From contig NC_016457.1 in assembly GCF_000226115.1 (NCBI RefSeq), positions 868,001 to 932,000 of the forward strand: 64,000 nt of DNA, written 5' to 3'. Of the stretch, positions 11,635 to 22,689 are shown one piece after another. The notes under the pieces were generated by a model. The model ran no database searches. It saw nothing but the letters and a program-made list of their open reading frames with translations, and was not told the DNA's origin. The translations under genes and the position numbers were made by a program. The DNA comes from Thermothielavioides terrestris NRRL 8126 (Eukaryota > Ascomycota > Sordariomycetes > Sordariales > Chaetomiaceae). Position 1 is the stretch's first letter. Each line of letters starts with the position of its first letter.

Positions 11635-13820
11635 TTGAATCCGAACAGTGGATCTTGACGAGCGGCGTCGTCAGACCCGCTTGAGATTGGAGGAGCAAGT
11701 CGAGTTCAAGGGGAGCCATGCCGAGAATATTGGCGGGCGCCGGTTGCAGTAACTCACGTTAGACCGGGTACAAAGGCCGCGTCTCGGGGCGTGTCCACTC
11801 GGGTCGCGGGGCAATGGCAACGATAACTATCGTCGCTAGGACGGACTCGACACAGCGCATGCGAGGGAGGTGCTGTCTCGGCCTGGATCAGGGGCCGCGC
11901 CAGCTGTCGCACCAGCATGCGGACTTCATCTGCGTCACGGAACAAGGAAGCAGAGAGAGTGCCGCCTGAAGGAATGCGAACGCGCCAGGCTGATCAGCAT
12001 CGGTCTGGCTCCCGGCTTCGCTCGACGGCCGGCCTCGGAACCGAGGGCTGGGTCGCGACCCACCGGCTCCGGATTGCGGGGTCCGCCGGGGCCGGAGATA
12101 TCCGGAGGACGACGAGGCCAAGCCCGGCACGTGGCTCTGAGACAGAGGCTAAAGCTCTAGCCGGTAGACTATGTAAGCGACCCGAGGAGATCCCAAAAGG
12201 AATATTGTTCCCGCGAGGGACTCGAGAAGGAAGAGGACGAATAGATGGGGAAAGCGGGGTTCAGAACCGGGCGGTGCAAGCACAAGGAATGGTGAAAAAT
12301 GCAGTGGAACGCACAGCCGTGCCGGGATTTTGTCTGCTTCTTTAGACCAAGGAACAGAGACCGCTCTGAACAATGGCATCCCTGCTTAGGTGCCGCCGTC
12401 GCTCATGACGCTCGAGGTCACTGTCGCTGATTCGCTCGAGGGCGGCCGCAGCTGCAGGTGTCGAGGCAGGCGGCGGCATCCCGTGCGCTGATTCGGCCCG
12501 CCCGACTCCGCAGCGCTTTAGCGATCCCACCGCCAGAAGTGCGTCGGAGCCGACTTGGACGGGCCACTTACCGTTTTGAGTGCAAGTGAGAATCGTTACG
12601 GTGTGTCTGCCATTGTTCTCCGAATCAATTCAGCCACCGGTATCGACAGCCGCCTGTCATACAGTCGGCATGAAGTGGCCCGCCACGTCTATTTCAGGCC
12701 GTGAGGACCCCGCAAAGACGCTGCAGCTGGAAGAAAGGAAATTGGTAAGCGATTGAGGCGCAGAGTCCAGGGCATGCGGGTGTATGGACAGCATACCGAG
12801 TGTTTGATTCTTCTCGTTTGGCCGGGTTACCTATTCATAGACACAAAGGCAGTTGTATTGAAACTGATGCATGAGCAGGCTGCAGCTCCCTGCTCGACTT
12901 TGGACTTTGGCATAGGAAAATGCAATGTCACGATAACCAAGGTAAGGTAGGTACCAGTATGGAAGGCACCTCACTCTGTATGTGATGTGGGTGCCTCTCT
13001 GATACAGAACGATAGTTACGATTCGTCCCAGCTGAGTGTCCGAAGGCTCCTTCCCAGCCCGCCTATTTTACCTATGGATTACAGTGCATGATGCCCGGGC
13101 CAATCGCAGCTGCTGCGCCGGGATAGCCTTCTTCAGTGCGTCAGTCTGGAAGCCCGCAGCGGCCCACTCAAAGGGGGTCCATTCATCCACTCATCATCCC
13201 ATTTTGTCGAGGAATCGAGGGAATCGCATCCCATTGTCTCCGGCACGCGCCATCGCTGCAACCCCAACGCCGTGATCTTTTTGATCATATGCCCAGTCAG
13301 CGGCACCAGACAGCACACTGTCTGCGCCCCCCCAATGTTTCAGAATCTGGGAGTTTAGCTGGGAGATAGCCATCTACAAAGTCCTGTGGCACATACGGAT
13401 TACATTCCTTACCTTACCCAGCCATCCTGGTCTAGGCCCTGGTGACGGCCTCCGTCCAATGTCTGCTTGCTGAGTAGCCGCAGGGGGAGCCAGGGTCGTC
13501 CCGCGCCAGACATCAGTTATTCCGAACAGCAGCACAACCCGACCACAACTACTCGTCGACCGACAGCCACTTGTCGATGTCTCACTGCTCCTTTGGACTC
13601 GATTCGGCCCCAAGTCCGTGTCACCGCTCCGCGCTGCAGCGCCGAGAGTAGCACAATACAACGGGCTCTTGCTGTCATCGCTGCAGCGCAGCCGATTTGC
13701 TATCCCGATTTCCTTGCATCGCCTTCAGCAACATGCGAGTCATCCTGCTGCAACGTCTTTTCTCAGCCTGAGCAGAGGGTCACCTCGACATTGCATTGCC
13801 TACTCTCGCGCTTCGCTGCA
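11635..13820. other. Intergenic, 2.2 kb, no gene recognised
   Basis: No convincing coding sequence. A copy of the recurrent motif TACGGATTAC lies near 13394. From 13467 to 13820 the frame of the following gene stays open upstream of its first ATG, beginning with TTG; this is read here as 5' leader. Confidence 0.5.
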
Positions 13821-16800
13821 ATGACCGTGGGCAACGATTTCAGGATCTCGCTACCCAACGTGGCGTCGTCCCAGGCCAATTATGCCCTTGGCCTGGCGGA
13901 CGAAGGCCTCGGGAGCCATCCGCGCATGTTCAAGAAGCACAAAGTTCTTCCGCGTCCTCGGAAGGACGATCCGAAATGGCTGGCCCAGGCGAGATATAGT
14001 CTGGGGAGTGAGGGGCCGTTGTCGCAAAACGATGGCTCGGTGGCGCCGGATCTTTACAGCCGTCAGCGGGCGAGCCGCGCTGGTAGAGGCCCGGAACCGC
14101 CGCCGACACCGCCGGCGCATTCACGGACGTCCTCGGCAAGCCATCCAACTGACCCCTCGAGTCCTAACTCGACCGGGAACGCTTCGCGCAGCACGGATAA
14201 CGTCGAGCGGCGTCCGCCGACTACCCCGCCGATCCAACAGACCCCACCAACCCCTAATTTGACGCCGGATCGCACTCCTCCAGGCCCTGCGGCGAGCCAT
14301 ATTCCCCGTCGTCCTCCCCTGAGCGGTCGAAACTCGTCAAAACGGACGACAGATTCAAGAGCTGAGTCGTTTAGGACCGCGCCGGAGAACCCATGTGTGT
14401 CGGAAGACGACGATGACGATGGAAAGTCGACGTTGCGCGCGGCCCTGCCATCAGCCAACACATCGCAGAGCACGGTTTGTCAAGCCAACGGCGAAGCAAT
14501 GGGCGTCTCTCAACACGTGGGCCTCGGTCTGGGGCTCGAAACGAACCCCGGCGATGCCGCGACACATCCGCTCGACGGAGAACGGGGTAGCGGGGAAGCG
14601 AAAGCGGGAGCGGGAGTGGAAGCCAACGAGATAATGGAGGAGTGGGACACCCAGCTCATGAGGAATGTAACCGTCAGGAAGCGACGACCAACTCGGCCAA
14701 GGGAGACTCGCAACCAGGTGGTTATTGACGACGTCAAGGTGGCACCAACGAACGCCACGCGAGCCCTTCGCTCTATGTCTCTGCAAGAAAGCCCGATCCT
14801 GTCGTCTTCGCGCCGAGTCGTCTCCGACCGGCTGCCAACACGGGCCGCTCCTTCAAATTCCGAGTCATCCAGTAGCATCGATATCAAGCGCTCTTCGATC
14901 ATGTCTAACAGATCGACTGCATCGACCGTCGTGGAAGCCGTTCTCGTCGAAACAGCTCCCCAGCGCCGACAGACATTGCGGCACGTGAGGAAACATAGCG
15001 CCTTGCGGGATTCGGGTTCGGAGATTTCTCCCGCAAGCTCTGCACCGACATCTGTCTCAGCGGCTGTCGACGATCAGCGGCCACGTCAGCCATCTGCGGG
15101 CTCTAGAGCACGCGAAGTTACCCGAGAAAGCCATGCCTCGACTGCGACCTCCAACTCGATCTCGAGTCGAAAAGCGCGGCGTGAAGTATGGAAGAATGGC
15201 GGAGTCCCTGTCGTCGTGATTCCTGAACGGCGATCATCTGTGAAGTCCAGCAAGCCGCCATCACTACGATCAACGAGTAGTAGACGATCCCAGAGTCTCA
15301 GCTCCATTCCCGTTTCGCTGCCGTCCAAGAGCAGGGAACATATCCCCCATTTCGAAAGGCCTATGCGTCGAAGCCGGGCGTATTCCGAGTCCGACGGATC
15401 CCGGGCGGGCGATGAGAGAACTATGGACTTTCCACCGGTTATCCCAACTCGGACATCCTCCCTTTCGGCGCCTACGAGCAGAAACGCATCGAGGACGGGC
15501 TCACTGACCGCGGAAAGCTTGAAGGCTCACAACATGTTCCAGGCACAGCAGGCGCACTACGCTTTGCAGAAGGTCAGCCATGAGCTGAGCAAGCTCCCCA
15601 CCCAGCCTCCACCTGCCTCGGTCGAGAATGCGCTGCGCGAGGGCAGACAACCCCCTGTTTTGGTAGAGCCTGCTCCGCGAGACGACCAGAGCGAGTTGGA
15701 TAAAAGCCCGACTCAGGCTCCCCGTCACCACGGCTCGCCCGATACCCATGGAGAGTCTAGCGGACTCGGGGTCGATCGTGATGGGGATCCGTTCGACGGA
15801 AAGAGACTGTCGGTGCAGAACACGCCGTTTTCAGTTGCATCGGTGGAAACGACCGGGACGTCGCATGCTGAGGTTTCCGAAGCGCTGGCCGTCAACATCT
15901 ACCCGCATCAGAGCAAATCCGTTGTCCTTGTCAACCACTCAGCCAAGCCATCCGAGAGTTCTTCCTTGGATCCGCATAAGCCAGCTGCTACCGATATTCC
16001 TACCGATATTCCGGTAGTCAAGACAACCGGCGTAAACGGCAGTGCCCCTGTCACCCCGCCGCAGCAGTTCTCTATGGACGACGTTGATTCGCCCCTGAGA
16101 AACCCGAGAGCGCCTCCTCCGCCACCGGTCATCAACTTCATCCCGGCAACGCCATCCGGTCTCACGCCCGCCACCGAAAAGCAGAAACAGCTGGGCAACT
16201 ACTACGAGATGACCGAGGAGAGGCCGAAACGCAGCCTGTCGCTCCTCAGACGCGCATTGAGCCGACGGGCAACGGAGCGCCGCCCGTCTCCGGCTCGGTC
16301 GCTGCTCACGCGGACGTTTTCTCTCTCAAGAAACGTCCGGCGACGCCGCGACGAGTGGGATGACGAGCGACCCAGGCTCAAGCGGTACTCCACCGCCGAC
16401 GACATGCCTGCGGACGAGACCAGACTCCACCCGTTCTGGCGGCCTGCCTACGCCGCAGATGACGAGAGCTCCGAAGAGGAGTACGACGAGGATGAGGAAG
16501 ACCCGGACGACAGGACGTACCGCTATCCGCCCATCGACAACCGGCCGTCCCCTCCCCGCCGGAGCCTCAGCGTCCGCATCAAGCGCACGTTCGCCATCCT
16601 CCCGCTGCGCGACGACCGCTATTCCGACTACCCCGCCACTGCCCACGAAGGGCCCGAGCGCCGCACCATCCGCCGTACGCCCAGCGGCAACCTACGCGTG
16701 ATGAAGCTCCGCCGCAGCATGGAATCGCTGACGCGCGGTCCGCCGGTGGAAAATGCCCGGCCGTTTACCGCGCCCGAAGCTCGCCCGCCGCTGCATCAGC

Positions 16801-17261
16801 AGCAGCAGCGAGGCAGCGGCGGCGGTCCTGGACGGTACACGCGTCTGTGGCGATCGCTCAGCCTCAAGGCGCGTATGAGCCGCAACCACGACGCCATAGG
16901 AAACACCAGCGGAGTCGGCGGCGAAGGAGGTGCGGCAAGCGCAACAGCAGGGCCGGGACCAGGGCCGGGACCAGGGCCGGTATCCGGCCCAAAGCCGGCG
17001 TCGGGGTTCCTGCCGGCGCTCGGCGACAGGATCAACCTGCCGCGGCGGCTGAGCGAGCGGCGGCGGGAGCGGCGCACGCAGGAGCTGCGGCGCATGATCA
17101 GCGCGCCGCGCGAGGTCCGCGACGGCGTCGGCGACGTCATCCGCCGCGAGAGCTGGCGCGATCGCGATGCCATGTACGTCCTGCTCCAGCAGCGGGAGCA
17201 GCGGGAACAGCGGGAACAGCGGGAAGAGCGGGAAGAGCGGCTGCCTCGAGTGACGGTGTGA
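13821..17261 (+). CDS. Large disordered Ser/Arg/Pro-rich protein, function unknown
   Basis: Single exon, 1146 aa, starting at the first ATG of the frame (MTVGNDFRISLPN). No catalytic domain is visible. The N-terminus has an ordered-looking stretch to about residue 60, containing HPRMFKKHKVLPRPRKDDPKW. The centre is Ser/Thr/Pro-rich with many short basic clusters (RRXS type) that suit kinase sites. Near residues 800-960 there is a denser part with FSLSRNVRRRRDEWDDERPRLKRYS, an LHPFWRPAY motif and an acidic run (SSEEEYDEDEEDPDD). Then come a Gly-Pro repeat (GPGPGPGPG, DNA 16950-16985) and a C-terminal Gln-Arg-Glu repeat (17188-17240, 9-bp units). No signal peptide or TM segment. Such proteins often act as scaffolds at the cell cortex or cytoskeleton, but that is not shown here. 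The 118 open codons before the ATG leave the start somewhat uncertain. Confidence 0.75.
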   Translation: MTVGNDFRISLPNVASSQANYALGLADEGLGSHPRMFKKHKVLPRPRKDDPKWLAQARYSLGSEGPLSQNDGSVAPDLYSRQRASRAGRGPEPPPTPPAHSRTSSASHPTDPSSPNSTGNASRSTDNVERRPPTTPPIQQTPPTPNLTPDRTPPGPAASHIPRRPPLSGRNSSKRTTDSRAESFRTAPENPCVSEDDDDDGKSTLRAALPSANTSQSTVCQANGEAMGVSQHVGLGLGLETNPGDAATHPLDGERGSGEAKAGAGVEANEIMEEWDTQLMRNVTVRKRRPTRPRETRNQVVIDDVKVAPTNATRALRSMSLQESPILSSSRRVVSDRLPTRAAPSNSESSSSIDIKRSSIMSNRSTASTVVEAVLVETAPQRRQTLRHVRKHSALRDSGSEISPASSAPTSVSAAVDDQRPRQPSAGSRAREVTRESHASTATSNSISSRKARREVWKNGGVPVVVIPERRSSVKSSKPPSLRSTSSRRSQSLSSIPVSLPSKSREHIPHFERPMRRSRAYSESDGSRAGDERTMDFPPVIPTRTSSLSAPTSRNASRTGSLTAESLKAHNMFQAQQAHYALQKVSHELSKLPTQPPPASVENALREGRQPPVLVEPAPRDDQSELDKSPTQAPRHHGSPDTHGESSGLGVDRDGDPFDGKRLSVQNTPFSVASVETTGTSHAEVSEALAVNIYPHQSKSVVLVNHSAKPSESSSLDPHKPAATDIPTDIPVVKTTGVNGSAPVTPPQQFSMDDVDSPLRNPRAPPPPPVINFIPATPSGLTPATEKQKQLGNYYEMTEERPKRSLSLLRRALSRRATERRPSPARSLLTRTFSLSRNVRRRRDEWDDERPRLKRYSTADDMPADETRLHPFWRPAYAADDESSEEEYDEDEEDPDDRTYRYPPIDNRPSPPRRSLSVRIKRTFAILPLRDDRYSDYPATAHEGPERRTIRRTPSGNLRVMKLRRSMESLTRGPPVENARPFTAPEARPPLHQQQQRGSGGGPGRYTRLWRSLSLKARMSRNHDAIGNTSGVGGEGGAASATAGPGPGPGPGPVSGPKPASGFLPALGDRINLPRRLSERRRERRTQELRRMISAPREVRDGVGDVIRRESWRDRDAMYVLLQQREQREQREQREEREERLPRVTV

Positions 17262-19085
17262 CGCTGGTGGTGGTGATGATGGGATGATGGGGTGGAATGG
17301 AGGGATGAGATGGTTGTTATGCCTTTTCTTTTCTTTCTTTTTTCCTCCTTTCCACCTCCGAGATAGGGGATTGCAGGAAAGTTTTCTGCGGGATTCCCCG
17401 TGCAATGAAGGAGGGTAGAGGTGGGTTGATGAAGAACGATTTTGATGCCGAGATTTTCTCCTCCCCCATGTCTTGTTTTTTCTTCTTTTTCTCTTCTCGC
17501 TTACCTATAACGATATCATGCAGGGCCATGAACTTCTTTTTCCCCCACTGTGAAATGGGGAGCTTGGTTGAGTGTGGGACTGGGCTTGGGCTTGGGCCTG
17601 GGCTTCTTTGTTTCCCCTGCTTTACGGGAAAGACGGGGCGTTCTCGGGATGGATGACACTGACAAAGAGCGCTGGATGGGCTCGGAGAGTTACGAAGAAT
17701 GCATGATTTATGACGAGCGTTTCGGTTCTTCGGTTTGTCTATAGGAGGGTACTCCTCGCCGGGTTTGCGGTTGGACTGATGGGACGGATGGGATATGATG
17801 GTGATCATGATGAATGGCTGGGATCTGTGAGACGGACGTGCTGGTAACGAAACTGGAGAGGCAGTGATGATGGATGAGGGATGATGGGACGTGTCATGTC
17901 ATGTCATGCTGGTTGTTATGACTATGAACCTTTAAGGACTTGGCGCCTGCGGGTGCGTGTTGTATGGACTAGCCACTAGATCAAAGCGTGTACGGAGTTT
18001 CCCTTCAGGACGATGATACCACAGTCAAATTGGGTGTGAAAGGGATAACGTTAAGACTGCGATTGTTTTGCTTTTTTGCTTGGCGTCGGGGTATCTGGTC
18101 ACTGAATATTTCTGCCGACGACTACTGGTGAGACTCCGGTGATCCAGCCTGACCTGTGAAAGATCGGTGTCGCTAGGCTGTAAGGACACCCAGCCCTGAG
18201 TAGCTGGGTACCCTGCCAAAGGGAAATCAGCCTCGCCATATCTATACGAACCCCAAGGTGGATTGGCTGTCAATGTAGAATGAATGGCTCCCGTTCCTCC
18301 GGCTCTTCGACTCGTCTCCCTCCTGCGTCCTCTGCATCCTCTGCATCCTCTCCATCCTCTCCATCCTCTCCGTCCTCTCCATCCTCTCCTGCACTAGGCC
18401 AGCCGTGTCTTGGATCGCGTTATTAACGTCTTCGGCACTTGCCCAGTCCCTGATAAGCTCCTTTATCAGCGGAAGTCTGTGCCGGAGTCCAGGTGAGGGC
18501 AGACTTGGAAGGGATTGGCGTCGATGTAAGTGGGAATTGAAAGTCCTAGAAGGTGACGATATCGAGACGTATTCAAACACATTCATACGAACAAGCAAGA
18601 TGCCTGGTGCATGAGGATGACAATATTACGGCGCCTCTTTCATTGCCAGACCATAACCCGCTGCTGGGAAAGGGTCGTGGACTTACTTAAGGCCTGCTCT
18701 GATTACTTCTTACATACCCAACCGGTTCAGCCTCAAGACTGCACCCTTGATCGGATGGCATGGGCGGCCATGACCCTCGGCTGGATGGGAAGCACCAAAT
18801 ACGGCGCAGAAGCAAAAGAAGCAAACCGTATACAACCGCGCGGACTTGATGTTTTATAAAGGCCAACTGCCATCACAAATGCTCTTGTCTTTCCCGCAGC
18901 ACCGAAACGCCTTTGACGCCACCGCCACGGTATAACCCTCGAAAATCGCATGGTATGTACAATACCTCCCGCACACAATCTAATATCCACGCCAACCCAA
19001 CCGGGCCCGCAACAACACCGACCCTATTACTCTGGCTACCCATCTAACCACCAAAGAGACGACCACAAAACCTTTCAGTCCCTCA
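17262..19085. other. Intergenic between convergent genes
   Basis: 3' region of the disordered-protein gene, about 1.8 kb in all. It contains a 9-bp minisatellite (18328-18390). A 118-codon minus-strand frame (18598-18242) spans that repeat, but its C-terminal part is repeat-derived and I do not call it a gene. Confidence 0.5.
18328..18390. repeat. 9-bp minisatellite, 7 copies
   Basis: Seven consecutive 9-bp units of the form TCCTCTSCN (variants TCCTCTGCA, TCCTCTCCA, TCCTCTCCG, TCCTCTCCT). On the minus strand they read as a repeating Glu-Arg-Met type peptide, but no supported gene contains them. Confidence 0.85.
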
Positions 19086-20062
19086 TCATCTCTTATCCCC
19101 CTGCCCCGGCCCACCAGGGAACCCCCCCGGCGGAGGCGGGAACGGCGGGAACTGGCCTCCACCCGCACCACTACCGCCACCACCACCACCAGCACTACCC
19201 GGCGGCGGCGGCGGGAAAGGCAGCCCACCGGGCGCGCCAGGCGGCGGGAACGGCACGGGGAACGGCGGCGGGGGACCTCCCCTCCCACCCGCACCACCGG
19301 CACCAGCAGCAGGCGGGAAAGGCGGCACGGGGAACGGCGGGGCGCCGGGCGGAGCATTAGCGCCGAAGGGCGCAAACGGCGGCGGCGGGAAGGGAGGCGG
19401 CGGGGCCGAGCCCGGCGGTCCTCCCCCCGCTGGTGCTCCCGCTCCTGTTGCTGGTGGTGGGGCGCTGCCAGGCGGCGCGGGGAAGGGCGGCATGCCCGGG
19501 ATGGGCGGGAACGGCGGCGGCGGCATGCCACCTGGGAAGGGCGGCGGGGGGTGGGGCATGCCGGGCATTCCGGGCATGCCGGACGGCGGGGGCGGTGGCA
19601 TGCCACCCGGACCGGCCGGGCCGAGGCCGAAGTTGCCGCCGCCCGGCTGGTTGTGGGGCAGCATCGGGTTGGCGTGGGCTTGGCCTTCGGCGGCGTAGGA
19701 GGACGTGATGGAGTCGATCACGGATTGGGCTTTTTCGTGGCCGATTTCTGTGTTTCGGGGAAGGGGGGCGCAAGAGTCAGTAAGTGGGTTGGAGGTTGCG
19801 AGGGGGGAAGGGGAAGGGGGAGGGAAGGGGGGACGTACGTTGGTAGTAGTCGACGACGTTGCGCAGATGGTTGCGGCCGTTGTTGTGGGCCTTGCGCACG
19901 CTCATGGAGTCGTGCGTGAGGTAGACATCGCAGTAGTCGCAGAAAACTAGCAGCAGGTGTTTGTTAGCATGCGATAGATATGAATACACAGGCACATACG
20001 CAATGCGCGCGACTGCAGATTCAACGAGTATCTCCTAGGGTATGATGCTTACATTTCGGCAT
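19086..20062 (-). CDS. U1 small nuclear ribonucleoprotein C (U1-C)
   Basis: Three exons: 20062..20053, 19946..19839 and 19747..19086, 259 aa. Exon 1 is only 10 nt (ATGCCGAAAT). Intron 1 has donor GTAAGC and acceptor CTGCTAG, giving MPKFFCDYCD. Intron 2 has donor GTACGT and acceptor AACACAG, giving [14 protein letters not shown]. The U1-C zinc finger is complete (Cys6, Cys9, His24, His30) with the invariant-looking segments [15 protein letters not shown] and [13 protein letters not shown]1-C binds the U1 snRNP and helps pair U1 snRNA with the 5' splice site in the nucleus (yeast Yhc1). The C-terminal ~190 residues are a Pro/Gly/Met-rich tail, usual for this family but long here. It is divergently transcribed from Erv25, with 414 bp between the start codons. 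Confidence 0.95.
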
Positions 20063-20476
20063 CTTGGCGGTGTGGTGTCGCGAAGGATCGCGGTGCGCCG
20101 AGACGTGGTGGTGTGGTGTGCTCTGCGATGTTCGCGAGTGGAAGGGCGACTGTTGAAGAACCGTGTTGTTAAAAAGCAGAAGGTGAGAGTTTCGCGAGGC
20201 TGAGAATTCGATTTCGACCCGACGCGGTCGGTGGGGCAGCAAGCAAGGCTGGAAGGTTGAGGAGGGCCCACAAAAGCCCCCCAGTCCACTCCCTCGCTGG
20301 TGGGCAGTGGTGGTTGGCTGCAACAAGCAGAGGTGGCCCACCCGACATGCTTGCCAGGGGCAAGCGACAGCTGGCAGTTTGCTGGAACTGCGTCTCATGT
20401 TCACTAACGTCGGGAGCGTTCGCTGCTCTGCCCCCATCACACACGACCCCGACTCCCGCGATACAACCCGGCGGCT
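20063..20476. promoter_or_regulatory. Shared divergent promoter region U1-C / Erv25
   Basis: The two start codons face away from each other across 414 bp, so the promoters and 5' leaders of both genes must lie here or overlap it. I did not find a clear TATA box or named operator. Confidence 0.5.
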
Positions 20477-21308
20477 ATGGCTCGTCTACGATTGCTGCTG
20501 CAGCACGTCTGCAGCTTGCTACTGCTGCTGGCCGTCGGCGCGCACGCGCTCAAATTCGATATCCCGGCGGGCACCGGCCACGACAGGCACTCGCGGCGAT
20601 GTATTCGCAACTTCGTGTCCAAGGACATGCTGGTCGTCGTCACCGCCATCGTTGACGGCTACAAGGGCGATGGCATGCAGCTCAACATGCACGTGAGTGC
20701 TGGCCAGGATGGCGTAGCCGCAACATTGGGATGCGGGATGCTGGATGCTAGATGCTGGGAGGCGGATGCTGATGCCGAGGGCCACAGATTACCGACGCGA
20801 CCGGCAACGAGTATGGCAAGCCCAAGGACATTGCCGGCGAGCAGCGCACCGTATTTACCTCGCACGCCGACGCCCCGTTTGACGTGTGCTTTGAGAACAT
20901 CCTGACCAACAGTATGTCTCGCACGGGTTGGACTTTCTCTCGGCCCCTTCTACCTGCTAACGCACGCCCCCTCCCCCCACCGCAGCTCGCTACGTCGAGA
21001 ACCCGACCCGCCACGTCGAGCTGGACATCGACATCGGCGCCGACGCCAAGGACTGGTCGGCGATCCAGGCGACCGAGAAGCTGAAGCCGGTCGAGACGGA
21101 GCTGCGGCGCATCGAGGAGATGGTGGCCGAGATCGTCAACGAGATGGACTACCTGCGCCTGCGCGAGCAGAAGCTGCGCGACACCAACGAGAGCACCAAC
21201 ACGCGCGTCAAGTGGTTCGGCCTCGGCACCACCTTCCTGCTGATCGCCCTGTGGGCCTGGCAGATTATGTACCTGCGCGCCTACTTCCGGTCGAAGCATC
21301 TCATCTAG
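20477..21308 (+). CDS. ERV25: p24 family cargo receptor Erv25
   Basis: Three exons: 20477..20692, 20788..20911 and 20986..21308, 220 aa. Donors are GTGAGT and GTATGT; acceptors are CCACAG and CCGCAG. Joined, it reads [18 protein letters not shown] and [20 protein letters not shown]. Residues 1-~25 are a signal peptide ending AHA. A lumenal GOLD domain follows, with the paired cysteines in RRCIRNF and DVCFEN, then a coiled coil ([35 protein letters not shown]), one TM segment ([18 protein letters not shown]) and the short cytosolic tail [10 protein letters not shown]. The coiled-coil and tail match the Erv25 (p24 delta) branch. These proteins cycle between ER and Golgi in COPII/COPI vesicles and help load secretory cargo, including GPI-anchored proteins. 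Confidence 0.95.
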
Positions 21309-21888
21309 GGTACCTCGCGGACCTGGGCGTGGGCGTGGGCGTGGGCATGGGGCTGGTTCTCTGGTTCTAGACTGGGCTGGACGTGACTTTACAACCGCTG
21401 GAGTTTTGCACGAACCGTTACGCAGGCGGGCACACGAAATTATGATCTCGGTATTGTACGGATACTACGTGGGTATCTCGGGGTGTCGGACGGAAAATCG
21501 GCTGCATTGGGATCTGGAGCAGTGTAGCCAGGGCGGTTGATACATGAATCAGCAGGCCAAATTTCCCTGCAGATGTGGTCTTGAGCTGCTGCGCCAAGGG
21601 ACGTCCGCGGCGCACCGGGTAAGCCGAGCGGTGGACCGGAAGTTTTGTCCCCACAGCTTTCGGCCTCGGCCCAGGGAGCGCACGCCAAGCGATTCGGCAC
21701 GCGGCGCCGTTTAGTTCCGTACAATTTACCTACCTGATTTTCGCAATGACATCTTAGTCCGCAAGTTACTGTGTACCGTACGTCTTCACAGCAATTGCAC
21801 TACAGCGGGACATCCTCCACAATCACCAGTGTATTCCGGGGAGATTTCCGAATATACAACTGCCGCAAAACACACAGACAAACAAACG
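21309..21888. other. Intergenic, promoter side of SDHAF2 gene
   Basis: Contains the Erv25 3' region and the 5' region of the next plus-strand gene. The frame of exon 1 is open upstream to 21829, but its first credible ATG is at 21889. Nothing else seen. Confidence 0.5.
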
Positions 21889-22689
21889 ATGTCCACCTCA
21901 CTCCGCCCAGCAATGCGCGCAGCCCGCGCCGTTGCCCGCGTCCGCGCCCGGCCATGCCTCGCCGTCGCCGTCGCCGCCAACCGCCTCTCCTCCTCCTCCT
22001 CCTCCTCCCACCAGCCCCAGCCCCCCTCGCCCGCCCGCGACCTCGAAGTCGGCGAGCTGCAAGGCGCGCAGTTCAAGATCGAGCCGCTCCGCCGCGAGGG
22101 CGAAGACCTCGCCACCATGCGCGCCCGTCTCCTATGTGCGTTTTTCCCCTATCCCTATCAAACACCACCCTTTCTTCGGTTCACCAGAGCTTCACCTGAC
22201 CCATGATGAAGACCTGAAAAACTGACAAAAGCGAGAGAGACAGACCAGTCCCGCAAGCGCGGCACGCTCGAGGCCGACCTGCTGCTGTCCACCTTCGCGT
22301 CGGCCCACCTGGCCCGCATGCCGCCCGCCCTGCTGGCCGAGTACGACCGCTTCCTGGACGAGAACGACTGGGACATCTACTACTGGGCGACGCAGGACGA
22401 GCAGCAACCAAGAGGCGAAGGACAAGGACAAGGACAAGCAAGCGGTGCAAGCGGTGCAGGCGGCAGCAGCGGAGCTGCGCCAGCCGACCCGGCAGCGCAG
22501 CAGCAGTCCCCGCGGCCGGGCGAGTGGGCGCAGACGGTGGGCACGTTCCGGCCGGCGTACCGACCGGTGCCGGCGCGGTGGCGGGACAGCGAGGTGCTGC
22601 GGCTGCTGCGGGCGCACGTGGAGAGCCGGCGGGGCGGCGGGCGCGGCGGGATGGGCTTCATGCCGCCGCTGGAGGAGTACAAGATTTGA
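21889..22689 (+). CDS. SDH5: Succinate dehydrogenase assembly factor 2 (Sdh5/SDHAF2)
   Basis: Two exons: 21889..22135 and 22244..22689, 230 aa. The intron has donor GTGCGT, a CTGAC branch site and acceptor GAGACAG; splicing gives [21 protein letters not shown]. The N-terminal ~45 residues are Arg/Ala/Ser-rich and lack acidic residues, as in a mitochondrial presequence. The family core follows: [19 protein letters not shown], then [21 protein letters not shown]. The protein is needed in the mitochondrial matrix for covalent FAD attachment to the flavoprotein subunit of succinate dehydrogenase. An insertion rich in Gln/Gly/Ala (about residues 130-165) separates the core from a C-terminal part ending [12 protein letters not shown], making it longer than usual. 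It converges with the Dsn1 gene. Confidence 0.95.

Noticed and set aside
18242..18598. 118-codon minus-strand open frame
   Set aside because: Its second half is the 9-bp minisatellite; no domain and no supporting intron structure, so it is not annotated as a gene.
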